From positions 1,254,300-1,318,299 of the forward strand of contig SIJG01000010.1 in NCBI GenBank assembly GCA_023374025.1: DNA of 64,000 nucleotides, given 5' to 3'. The stretch is from Heterodera schachtii. Lineage: Eukaryota > Nematoda > Chromadorea > Rhabditida > Heteroderidae. Positions 33,697 to 43,635 of this stretch are shown here, piece after piece. A program made the position numbers and the translations under genes. The notes under the pieces were generated by a model. It made no database searches. It had not been told where the DNA came from and was given only the letters and a program-made list of their open reading frames with translations. How positions within the stretch are numbered: the stretch's first letter is position 1; every line of letters begins with the position of its first letter.

Positions 33697-36600
33697 TTAA
33701 TTCTCCCACAAATTGGCGTCCACGATGCGATTCACAAGCATTTTCAACACGATCATCAGCAGCACAAAAACTACAGTAAGAAAAAGAATTAAATTAATGA
33801 ATTAAACATAGTGATTGTCGTCCCACACATTACCTGTCGGCGTTTTGGCATTTGTCCCGTTTTCCAGCACAGAATTGCCGTCGGGCTGTATAATATAAAA
33901 AAATCATTTCTTTATCTTTGCTAATAATTTATTGATCAATGGCTACTCGTAGAAAAGGCAACTCTACACAAAGCAATAAATTCATTTAGGAATAAATAAA
34001 CTTTAAGAAATAATAAATGAAAAGCGAATATCATTCATGTGTCACCAATCCGAGGACAGTTCCTGATCTTTATCCATACAGATACTGCTTCCCACTCACC
34101 TTTTCACCCTTACAGCAGACCAAATCGTAATGGGTTGTGCAACAGGCACTCTTCCTACGGCCACGTCTTTTATGGCAAGTGCCCCACTCGCAGTCGCACT
34201 GTTCCTTCTGCAGCTGCTTGCACGTGTCGTTGTCGCTAAATGGGGTAGCCTTGTTCTTGTTTTCTTCCAGCAAAGAAATGTCGTCTTTCGGAATGGCCAA
34301 CAACTTCAAAAAACAGTTATTTATTAAATGAAGAGAAAAAACGATTAGGCTAATTCAGCAGAGTGATTTATTACATATTTGGCCCCGAATTATGGCAGTC
34401 CATGTTATTACATACCAAAATTCCAAAAGAAAACAAAAAATGCTTTTTTATTTATAAAAATTTCTTTTTGGATTAGTTATAATTTTTGTAAGAAAGTTGC
34501 AAAAAATATATTTTTTTATTTTAACTCAAAGAAACCAACATTAAATGTGTTTGTTGGTTTTATGATTTTTTTATTTTGACAAATCATTTTTAATTCAAAT
34601 ATTTAACTAAATTTAAAAAACCTGCATTAAATTAAAGTTTAAGAATGTTTTTCAAAATTTACCTTAAAGTGCCTATTGATACAGCCGAACTCTCCCTCTA
34701 ATAAAGATTCAAAAATTTTTTTAAAAAAGTTCAAATTTTTTTAGTGTTTTAGTGGAAAATAATTTTTTGCCTCCAAAAGAGGGTTTTCAAAATATAAAAT
34801 AAGTCTCTGATTACATGCTCTTTCAAGTTTTCTCTACCAATTCTTACATCGGTACAATTTTTAAGTCGTTGCTTGTCGCAACATGCAAATCCCTTTTCGC
34901 TGAAGCGAATCTTCCAGTTGCATTTGCATTTAAGCGTGTCCGGGTCATGGTTGATGTTCGGTTGGAAATGGCATTTGTCAGTCCATTTCTAAATGAAAGA
35001 TCTATTTTTGCACCCACCAATCACTAAACTCAATAAATGGATATGTGATTTTTGGCTTTTCGGCCTTGAATATATGAATCCGAATGAATTTTTGAACGGA
35101 AATCACTTTGAACATAGCTTAATTAGTTCAGCGCATAAGTGCCAAAATTGAAAAAACTCATGCTAAAAAAATTTCTTTCCTGTTAAGCACCTAAGGATTT
35201 TTTATTTACAATAATTTTCAGGTGGCATGCGCCAAATAGTTTTAAAAATGTTAATTTTTAAAAATAAAATGCACTCCATAATAATTAAGAAAATTGACTG
35301 TTTTAATTGACACACAAAAAATGCTTAAAATTTGACAAATCTTTTGCCGCTTCTAATGTTCCAAATGTTAGGGATACCGTAATTAAAATAATTAAAAATA
35401 TTTACAACTAACCCAATGGCACTTCATGAACTTCGACTTCTCACAACATTCACAAACAAAATTTTCAGTGAAGTCCGCCTCAACCACCTTGGTGCACAGC
35501 CGCCAACCGCATGGAATGCATCCCGCTTCATCCAAATACAAAAAACATTCGGAAGTGCTTGTCTTAGAAGAAAAAGAAAAATGTTTTTTCAAGTAAAATA
35601 AAAAAGTATTTTTTAAAATTTAGAATAATGCTTCTAGAATATTATAAACGGTCGTTCACCTTCATTCTTTCCAGTTTGTAATCCCAGGAGTGAAAGTACC
35701 TTTTTCCAACAATCGATTCTGGCTTCAAAATTTAATTTAACAGCACATTTTATATAAAAATAATTTTTTTTTAAATCATACCGGTTTATCACATCCAGCA
35801 GGGTCAGTCGTGAAATTTGAAATTATCACTTTTTTGCGGGTTTTTTCTACAGCATAGTATAGTTTTTCACCAATACATCCATTTTCTCCGCATAATGGAA
35901 TACTTTGAAAACATTTTTTCTTAAAAAATATAATGTTTTTAAGTTCTCATCATACCAACAGGGGTGCCATTTATCTGGAAAATCCGGCATTTGTCGGGCA
36001 ATTTTTGTTTCAAATTTTTAACAAATTTAACTCAAATTTTCTGGCAAAGTTTATCGGCACCGCCGAATCCTTAATGTGCTATTTCAAAAAAATGACTCTT
36101 TAAAAAGAAAATTGATATATTTAGCCAAACTCTTTTAACAAAATCCCGTAAAAGTTCATTTTCTAAGCTGTGCCTATCAGTACTTCCAACCCATTCCCTT
36201 TTTTAAAATGACACTCCTGTATTATTTATTCAGTATTATGCATTAGTTATTAAAAAACACTACCAGGTTTTTGCCTTGCATCAGTTCCTAAAAGATTTTT
36301 ATTTGTCGGTGTTTAAAACAATATTTTAATACATCAATTAATAGACCGTTCTGGGCCTGGCTAATGTCAAACCCATGTGCTGAGTCATTATTTTTTTAAT
36401 TTCAGTTACATAAAAAGAGGCAATCGAAAACGATCGGACTATATTAAAAATTTTTAATTTGATAATTCTAAGAAAAGTTTTGACGGAGCAAATTGAAATT
36501 GCGTCAATTACCTCAACTCCTGGTTTCTTTGGCTTTGCCACCTAAAAGAAAATTATGTTTTTTTAAAATGTAAAGGACAATAAATTTGTTAAAAAAACGC

Positions 36601-38053
36601 AAATCATCAAGGTGCTTAATTAGGGGTGTTCGAGAGTCAAAGTTTTTCCCCACCCTGAAAATCCGAAAAACCGGCATAAAAATAAAATTTTTATACAAAT
36701 CATGAAAAATTTTCCAAGTTAATTTTCCGACGGTGAATCAATTCGATCGGGGACACCGACCGGCTTTTACCGGCTGGGGGTAAATTCGCCGCTCACTAGT
36801 TCTGTTTTAAAATGAAAGCCAAAATAATATTTACTTCGCAACACTTTGTTTCGTAGTTGTCTAAACAGCATCCGTCATTGTTGTCCCATCCGGGTTTTGG
36901 GTGGCAATCGTGCCAATCGCAACCTTCTTTGCTGCAGTCCTTGGTGCAGTTTACCGCTGTGTTTGCTGCATATTGTTTTGGCTCAATTTTCTCCTCCTTA
37001 TCTTTGCCACTCGAATCAAAAATTAAGTTCCCAAGACTTGTTCCAGCAGCAGTGAGAAGCGCTTTGCCAAACACTTTAACCACTTCCAGCGCAACGGTAA
37101 CAATTACACGTTTCTCGCGGGTAACTGCTTCACGTTGCTCGCGTTTTTTCAGCGCGCCAATGTCGGTGGTGCCTAATTAATTGCACAAAAAAATTAGTCT
37201 TAAAATAATAAAGCAGCAACTGTTTTGCCGTTATTACCTTTGGCGCCGATTGCACGACTAATTCCAGGGGCATGAGCTGTTAGGCTATTTCCGAGTGCAT
37301 CGTTTGAACCAGTTTCAAGGGCAGTTTTGGCATTTTGGAGAGCATCGGTTGACAAATTGCCAATGGCATCGACTGGGCCATTTCCAAGGAAATCTGTTGA
37401 CAAATTGGCTAAAGAATCAGTTGGACTTTTCCAAAGGGCACCGTTTGTGGCATTTCTAAGGGCGACACTGGTGCCATTTTCAGGGGCATCGGCTGGGCCA
37501 TTTCCAAGGAAATCTGTTGACAAATTGGCTAAAGAATCAGTTCGGCTTTTCCCAAAAGCACCGTTTGTGGCATTTCCAAGGGCGACGGTGGTGCCATTTT
37601 CAGGGGCATCGGCTGGGCCATTTCCAAGGAAATCTGTTGACAAATTGGCTAAAGAATCAGTTGGACTTTTCCAAAGGGCACCGTTTGTGGCATTTCCAAG
37701 GGCGACGGTGGTGCCATTTTCAGGGGCATCGGCTGGGCCATTTCCAAGGAAATCTGTTGACAAATTGGCTAAAGAATCAGTTCGGCTTTTCCCAAAAGCA
37801 CCGTTTGTGGCATTTCCAAGGGCGATGGTGGTGCCATTTTCAGGGGCATCGGCTGGGCCATTTCCAAGGAAATCTGTTGACAAATTGGCTAAAGATCAGT
37901 TGGACTTTTCCCAAGGGCACCGTTTGTGGCATTTCCAAGGGCGACGGTGGTGCCATTTTCAGAGGCATTGTTTGTGGCATTTCCACGGATGGAAATTGGC
38001 AAGGCAATTAAGAGGATTGAAATGATTGTGTGCAAATGAGTTAAGTTACTCAT
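33697..38053 (-). pseudogene. Cysteine-module membrane protein paralog with N-terminal 40-aa repeats; one frameshift
   Basis: Minus-strand exons: 38053-37238, 37172-36835, 36541-36512, 35919-35782, 35722-35660, 35562-35413, 34988-34848, 34303-34100, 33885-33834, 33770-33697. Exon 1 codes a signal peptide (MSNLTHLHTIISILLIALPI) and 40-residue repeats rich in N-glycosylation sites (NLS, NGT, NAT). Exon 2 ends in cysteine module 1 (CDWHDC...CC...CC). Exons 6, 7 and 8 hold modules 2-4 (CIPCGWRLC, CKCNWK, CDCEWGTC). Exon 10 gives hydrophobic FVLLMIVLKMLV and a short tail. Module order and intron phases match the intact gene at 18-28 kb. Total length is 2006 nt, one base short of a multiple of three. 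The gap is an A missing at about 37894 in the repeat nearest the start (aaagatcag against aaagaatcag elsewhere), which brings a stop into frame. Everything downstream is open, so this is either a very young pseudogene or a sequencing/assembly error. Confidence 0.72.
37381..37979 (-). repeat. 120-bp in-frame tandem repeat, about five units, alternating two variants
   Basis: Units start every 120 bp (37381, 37501, 37621, 37741, 37861). Two versions alternate: one codes GALWKSPTDS, the other GAFGKSRTDS, giving a 240-bp higher-order period. The last unit (37861-37979) is 119 bp because of the single missing base. Neighbouring units are almost identical, pointing to recent expansion or gene conversion. 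Confidence 0.9.
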
Positions 38054-38215
38054 TTTGGTCATTAACCCTTTAATTAGACTTATTAATATACAATTAATTG
38101 ACCAATTTCTCTAATTAATTGAAAATGAAATGTGATGGAATATGCTTTTGGTTGTTTTACATTTTTACTGCAGAAAACCATTCCATCGGACGGAGCCAAA
38201 AAACGGGAAAAAACA

Positions 38216-38242
38216 AATGAATGAATGAATGAATGAATGAAT
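38216..38242. repeat. GAAT tetranucleotide microsatellite
   Basis: About six GAAT units in the duplicated upstream region of the cysteine-module gene; the inverted copy at about 690-703 has only a few units. Confidence 0.85.
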
Positions 38243-38554
38243 GGGTAAATAAATGGAGTGAGCATATTAGCACAAAATGTAAATTAATCATAATTTGGTT
38301 TGGTTATTATTCCGTCAAATGATTTTTCTGTGATTCATTGGGAAAGCGATAGTTTTGAGCTTCTGTTTATTTTGTATAATGGAAAATTATAGTGGAAAAT
38401 ATAAAAATAATTATGTTTACGAATATCGTAAAGTCAAAAATATTGGGTCTTAATTCAAGAATGAATTGTTCCATTTGGTGCTCGATCGAACTAAAAAAAT
38501 TAAAAAATTTAACAAGATTATTGAATTTGGTTAACAACAAAAAAAAAAGTATCC

Positions 38555-38610
38555 GAAAAACTTGGGCTGGCGCCAAAACGACGACGCCAGCCATTCAAAG
38601 GTACGGTATT
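38555..38610 (+). other. Fragment matching an exon end/donor of the cysteine-module gene
   Basis: GCCATTCAAAGGTACGGTAT here is identical to the donor side of the penultimate exon of the intact gene at 18174, but on the opposite strand. The bases before read as Thr-rich coding (AKTTTPAIQ). It looks like a stray exon piece carried by a rearrangement next to the inverted promoter copy. Confidence 0.35.
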
Positions 38611-39044
38611 CAAAAAACGAAGGGCCTATTGTATGAACTTCCGTATTTGAGCAAATATCTTTGGTTACTGATGTATTCTTGACAACTAGAAAAAGTTTTT
38701 AATTCATCCAAAAATAATTTATATATTTAATTTTGGTACTACTTATGATAAATCTAATTTCTTTTATTTCGTTGAAATTTTGTTAAAACCGTTGGTTGCA
38801 TTGACTTTAATTCAAAGAAAACCCTTCAAGCAAATAAGAAATGTACATATTAATTTCAAATTGGCCAATCTTAAAATTTTTACATTTTGTTTTTTAGCAA
38901 ATTTCGATAAACAATTTTGGGGACAATTCAAAAAAAACAATTTCTTTTTTTGCTTTTTAATGTTATTTAATTAGCAATAATTGGGCTTTACGCAACAATT
39001 TTTTCACTTATTTTTTTATGATCAAATTCTTTCGTAAAACGGGC

Positions 39045-39825
39045 TTTTTCTGACGGGGGGGGGTCCCGCTCGGGCCCATTTCCAAGTCCCGGGCCCGGTC
39101 AATTTGACCGGGCTAAAACGGGCTTAAATTTCACCATCGAAACTGCACAAAACTTGAAAAAATTAATAATTATTTCTGACGAAATGTCTTTCTTCAAAAA
39201 TTTCAAGATAAAACTGGATTTTTTGAAAATTTATGATTTAAACTCTTAAAAGATAATAAAATCCAAACCTAAAATTCCAAATTATATTTAATATAGCAAT
39301 TTTTTGGTGAAAATTACTAAATTTTAATGTAAAAATCTATAAAAGTTTTCGCGCCGGCACATAAAAATCCTTATTCTCTTAAAAAATTGAGTCAAGATCG
39401 CACAACTTTGGCATTTTTTTTGGTGTAAATCTGTTAACATCACACACAATTTTTAAAATTAACCCCGGCGGCGCCTACCGGCACCGCCGAACTCCCCCCC
39501 CCCATTGTACCCCAAATTTTTTTGAAAAAATGCGCCGTAAAAAAGGGTTTTGAAAAGCAAAAAAGGTCGATTTACATAGCTTGATATAACGCTAAGCTAA
39601 AATAAGATTTTAAAATTTTTTTCTAATTTTTTACTCAAAATACAAAAATTCTGAAAAAAGCCCGGTCCCGGCGGGCGCCCGGTCAAAATTTTGGACCGGT
39701 CCCGAAACGCCCGGTAAACGGGCTTTTTTTGACCGGGGGTCCCGCTCGGGCCCATTTTCTAAGTCCCGGTCCCGGGCCCGGTCCGTACTTTCAAAATTCT
39801 GGGCTCTATTAAAAATATCTTAATA
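39045..39825. mobile_element. Element-like DNA with GGGCCCGGTCCCGGGC words
   Basis: Two blocks of CCCGGTC/GGGCCCGG words at 39050-39120 and 39660-39785 bracket a GC-rich palindromic module (39463-39488). The right side ends ...TTCTGGGCTCTA, a hAT-like terminus (TAGAGCCCAGAA). The matching left terminus was not found. Confidence 0.4.
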
Positions 39826-40793
39826 GATTTTGCGGGAATTCTTGGCCAAATTTGTGCTTCATTTGGCCAAGCAATTGACAAAGTTGGGACACGGAAATTC
39901 TCTTAATTGTTTTTCAATTTAATTTTAAAAATTAGGGCGTTGATTCAAAAGCACATCCCTAATTACATAATTAATTTAGGCTCGATTTTTGCATAATTAT
40001 TTGTGTTATTTTTTCCATCGGCACATCACTTTTTTTTTCTTATTTAATGTGGACAAAATTATTCACCAACAAAAGCGAAAGGCACAAATAATTGTGCACA
40101 TCGATTTATGCATATTTTTTGAAAAAGCATTTTTTATTAAACTTTTGCATTCATTTCAAATTCGTTTTATCTTTTTATCCCATGGTGACCGATCCTTTGC
40201 CCCTATTTAAGTTTATTTGACAAATTTTTTTTCACCCCTTAAAAATTAGGCTAAATTTCAAAATTTTACTGGCAAATTTAGAAAAGCGAATTTTTAATTT
40301 TAAATAATTATTTTTAGTTTAAAAAACTATTTCCCTTTTTTTAAATCCAACACTCCTTTCAAATTAAAAAAATTTCTCTTCAGTGACTAATGATCGTGTT
40401 AAGGCATTGTTTTAAAATGCCATGCCACAACTTTCGTTAGTTAAATCCGCCAATTAAAATTGAATATTTTCCCAAATATTTGCATTAATTTAACAATTTA
40501 TTCAAATAAATCACCGCATGTTTTTTTTCTTTGTTAAGCTATTGATTTAATAAATATTTCTTTTATTTGTTTGCTAAAAATTAGTCAAAAATAATAATAC
40601 TGATAAAAGTTTAAAGCACACGCAGACAAAATATCAGGATTAAAATTTTTAATATTCATTTTTTAAATTGACATACAAATTTAAAGGAAAATTTGGTAAA
40701 TAAATTCATTTTTTACCGAAAATTTGAATAAATGGCTAAATTAATGCATTGGAAAATATTCAATTTTAATGGCGGTAACCAATGCATTTGCAT

Positions 40794-41637
40794 CAGGGAT
40801 GTTGCAAGTTTCGCTTTTCACCTTTAGCAAGTTTCGCATTTTCGCTTTTTTGAGCCTTTCGCTTTCGCTTTTCGCCTTTCGCTTTTTGGCTGAAAAGCGA
40901 AAAAAAGTACACCCCTAAAGATTGGGTTTTTAAAATAAACAAATGCATTTTCGTGGGAGAAAAAGCAAAAAATTGACACAAAATTTTTACCACATTTTTA
41001 TGAAATAAAGTAAAATTTGTTTTTTGTTTTGTTTACCTGTAGTGTGGTGTAATGGTTAGAGCATCAATGTTGACATTATTTTCTGACAGGAGTTCGATGC
41101 CGGTTTACTGTTTCTTTTTAATTTAATTTTTTTTAATTTTAAAATTCGCCTGGCGCTACCTATCGGCATCGCCGGGCCCAAAAATCGTAATTATTCAAAA
41201 AAAAATTTTCTCAATTGCAAAAATCTATCATTTTTTGGAAAGATCCATCCAAATTTTCAAAATTTTTCCGGCGGCGCCGCCCCCACCCCTTGTTTCCGAA
41301 AATGTTTTTGAAAAGCGCACCGAAAAATTGTAAATTTTTGAGCCTCGATTTTCAAAAAGTGAAATATGCGTTTTATAAATTTCTATACAAAAATTAACGA
41401 TAAAAAAAGAAATAAAAGTAATAAATAGAACGGTTAAGAATTAAAAGGCGAATTTTTAAGTCTGTCAAATTCATCTAATTTTTGGAAAAAATTTCGCCTT
41501 TTCGCCTTTTCGCCTTTCGCAAGTTTCGCTTTTTTTGGGCATTTCACTTTCGCCTTTTCGCTTTCGCTTTTTATTTTACTTTCGCAAAATTCGCTTTTCG
41601 CCTTTCGCTTTTTATTTTTTAATTTGCAACATCCCTG
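40794..41637. mobile_element. Non-autonomous hAT-like element with 8-bp target duplication
   Basis: Termini CAGGGATGTTGCAA and TTGCAACATCCCTG are flanked by ATTTGCAT (40786-40793) and ATTTGCAC (41638-41645), 7 of 8 matching. TTTCGCTTTTCGCC words lie inside both ends. The interior holds two GC-rich palindromic modules and a tRNA-like segment. Confidence 0.82.
41040..41110 (+). repeat. tRNA-like sequence inside a hAT-like element
   Basis: TGGTGTAATGGTTAGAGC is a strong A box and GAGTTCGATGCC a B box at tRNA spacing. The T stem does not pair, so this is likely a captured tRNA pseudogene or SINE head. Confidence 0.4.
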
Positions 41638-41786
41638 ATTTGCACCACTAATTGTTTCGTCGGACCTCCTCTCATCATCATAATTTTTTTGTTGAAAATT
41701 TGTCCCGCATAAATTTATTTCTCGGTGCACCTATTCAGCAGGAAATTCAAAAGTGTCACCATTATCGTTTTTCGAACCCATTAAAC

Positions 41787-42324
41787 CAGAGTTCCCAAGT
41801 TTTTTTTTCAAAAAAAAGGACAAACGATACTAAAACTAAGATTTGGACCCCAAAAAAAAAAGATTTTTTTAAAACTATTATTAGTGCGAAAGAAACGCAA
41901 TAAAAAACTATGAAAATCGATTTAAATAAAACAACATTTTATTAGCGTAAAAACATGGCTGTAACTGAAAATTTTCAAAAGCAGCATTTTGCCGACAAAA
42001 AATCATCATTTTGGAAAATTTTATTCAAAATTTAAACAATCAATAAAAATGTTTTTTTGCTGCGCGCTTTTCTTAAAAAAACTTTTGGAGATAGGGGGGG
42101 GGGGCGAGGCGGTGCCGATAGGCGCCGCCGGGAAAAATTTTTGAAATTGGGGGTTTTTGTAGCATTTTTATCAGCGAAATAAATAATTAGCACAAAAAAA
42201 TTTAAAAACTTTGGGGAAGCCTAAAATAAAGGACAATCTTTAAAAAAAAGGACATTTTAGTTTTCAAAGATCTGGCCCCTCCAATAAAGGACAAATCTTT
42301 AAAAAAGGACACTTGGGAACTCTG
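41787..42324. mobile_element. Non-autonomous hAT-like element, perfect 8-bp target duplication
   Basis: Termini CAGAGTTCCCAAGT and ACTTGGGAACTCTG are flanked by CATTAAAC at 41779-41786 and 42325-42332. AAAGGACA words are subterminal; one GC-rich module in reverse orientation lies inside. An isolated right end of the same family is at 29406-29419. Confidence 0.87.
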
Positions 42325-42463
42325 CATTAAACGGTTACCGCTATTTAATTGGTCCCTTTTGATCTCCCACTGCGGCATTGTCCACCGCCCCTAATTTAGC
42401 CTAATTATGTTGAAGCGCAAAATGAAGCATTCGCTAACATTTCTGCTGGCCACCATCGCATGC

Positions 42464-42710
42464 TTTTCATCATTTTTATGCCTTGTTCTGTTGCTCCATC
42501 TTCAGCAATTGTCCAAAATGGTCAATGATCGTGATAAGTGTTATCCTTTGCCAAATGATACCGTAGGAATTGGCCGACCAAAAACACCGTATCCCAAGCG
42601 GGAAAACATGGGCATTTGTGAGCCCAAATTTGGACGCATTTTGGTGCTGGTTTTCCAGAACAAAGAATGAAACCGTTGAAAAGTAGGCAGCCAGGCTTCG
42701 TTTTTGAATT
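42464..42710 (+). repeat. Left arm of 247-bp perfect inverted repeat
   Basis: Covers most of exon 1 of the DUF273-like gene without its start codon. It is identical, in reverse complement, to 45687-45933. Confidence 0.93.
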
Positions 42711-42804
42711 TTACAGATTTTTGGAGATTTTGGAATTGCCAATTTGTCCTCGGCCAAAACCATTTTTGATAAAACAATATTACAAAATTTTAAGAATTTC
42801 CATA

Positions 42805-43635
42805 CAGTCATGGTCATATGTTTATGCAGTAAAATATTTTTCAAAGAAAAATGTCTATAACTTTTTTAAAACCAAACAAAAATTTAGTTTCTTTAACAAT
42901 TTTTGTAGCATTTTTTCTCCTCTTTCTAATGATATCATTCACTCGAAAAAATTAACTGAACTTTTCAAATTATTTTTTTATTTGTCAATTCTCCTCAATT
43001 TTTGGGTGGTCATATGTTTATGCAGTAACTTCAGTGTCTACAAAAAGTACTGTATTTCTTAAGAAAATAGTGCATTTTACAGTAAAATGATCATGACTGA
43101 AATTGAAGTGCCCATATCTCAGCGAGTTTAAGTCGCAGAGACTTGCGATCTCTTGCATATTGTAGCAAATTTTGTCCCCTTTCCAATGGGCTGAATCAAA
43201 TTTTTCAAAAAAATTTTCACAACCCCCTAGGAATTTTTTTCAAAAATTTCCCCGATTTTCAGTGTATTTTGTGGTGTGCCGATCACTATGAAGGAGTGAT
43301 CTGATCAAGTTGCTGTAAAAGACTTTTTTGATCAGCATCAAAAGTTAGCTTAGCAGAAATTTTTTCAGAATTTTTGGACCACAAAATATTGAAAAATGTC
43401 GAAGACAAAAGTTACTGCATAAACATATGACCACCCAAAAATTGAGGAGAATTGACAAATAAAAAAATAATTTGAAAAGTTCAGTTAATTTTTTCGAGTG
43501 AATGATATCATTAGAAAGAGGAGAAAAAATGCTACAAAAATTGTTAAAGAAACTAAATTTTTGTTTGGTTTTAAAAAAGTTATAGACATTTTTCTTTGAA
43601 AAATATTTTACTGCATAAACATATGACCATGACTG
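42805..43635. mobile_element. Tc1/mariner-type MITE with 227-bp inverted repeats (IR/DR type)
   Basis: TA target duplications (42803-42804, 43636-43637) flank arms 42805-43031 and 43409-43635, which are perfect reverse complements. Each arm carries GGTCATATGTTTATGCAGTA at its outer and again at its inner end (42812 and 43008 on the left). That arrangement matches the IR/DR ends of some Tc1-like transposons, with two transposase sites per arm. Open frames over the arms are by-products of the repeat. Confidence 0.85.

Noticed and set aside
37381..37860. CRISPR-like regular repeats
   Set aside because: Units are adjacent without spacers and in coding frame; the sequence is eukaryotic.
37327..38025. 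232-codon plus-strand ORF over the 120-bp repeats
   Set aside because: Antisense of the repeat-coding exon; the minus strand has the signal peptide, correct splice sites and the homologous paralog.
41040..41110. Functional tRNA gene
   Set aside because: A and B boxes are good but the T stem pairs at only two of five positions and no acceptor stem forms.
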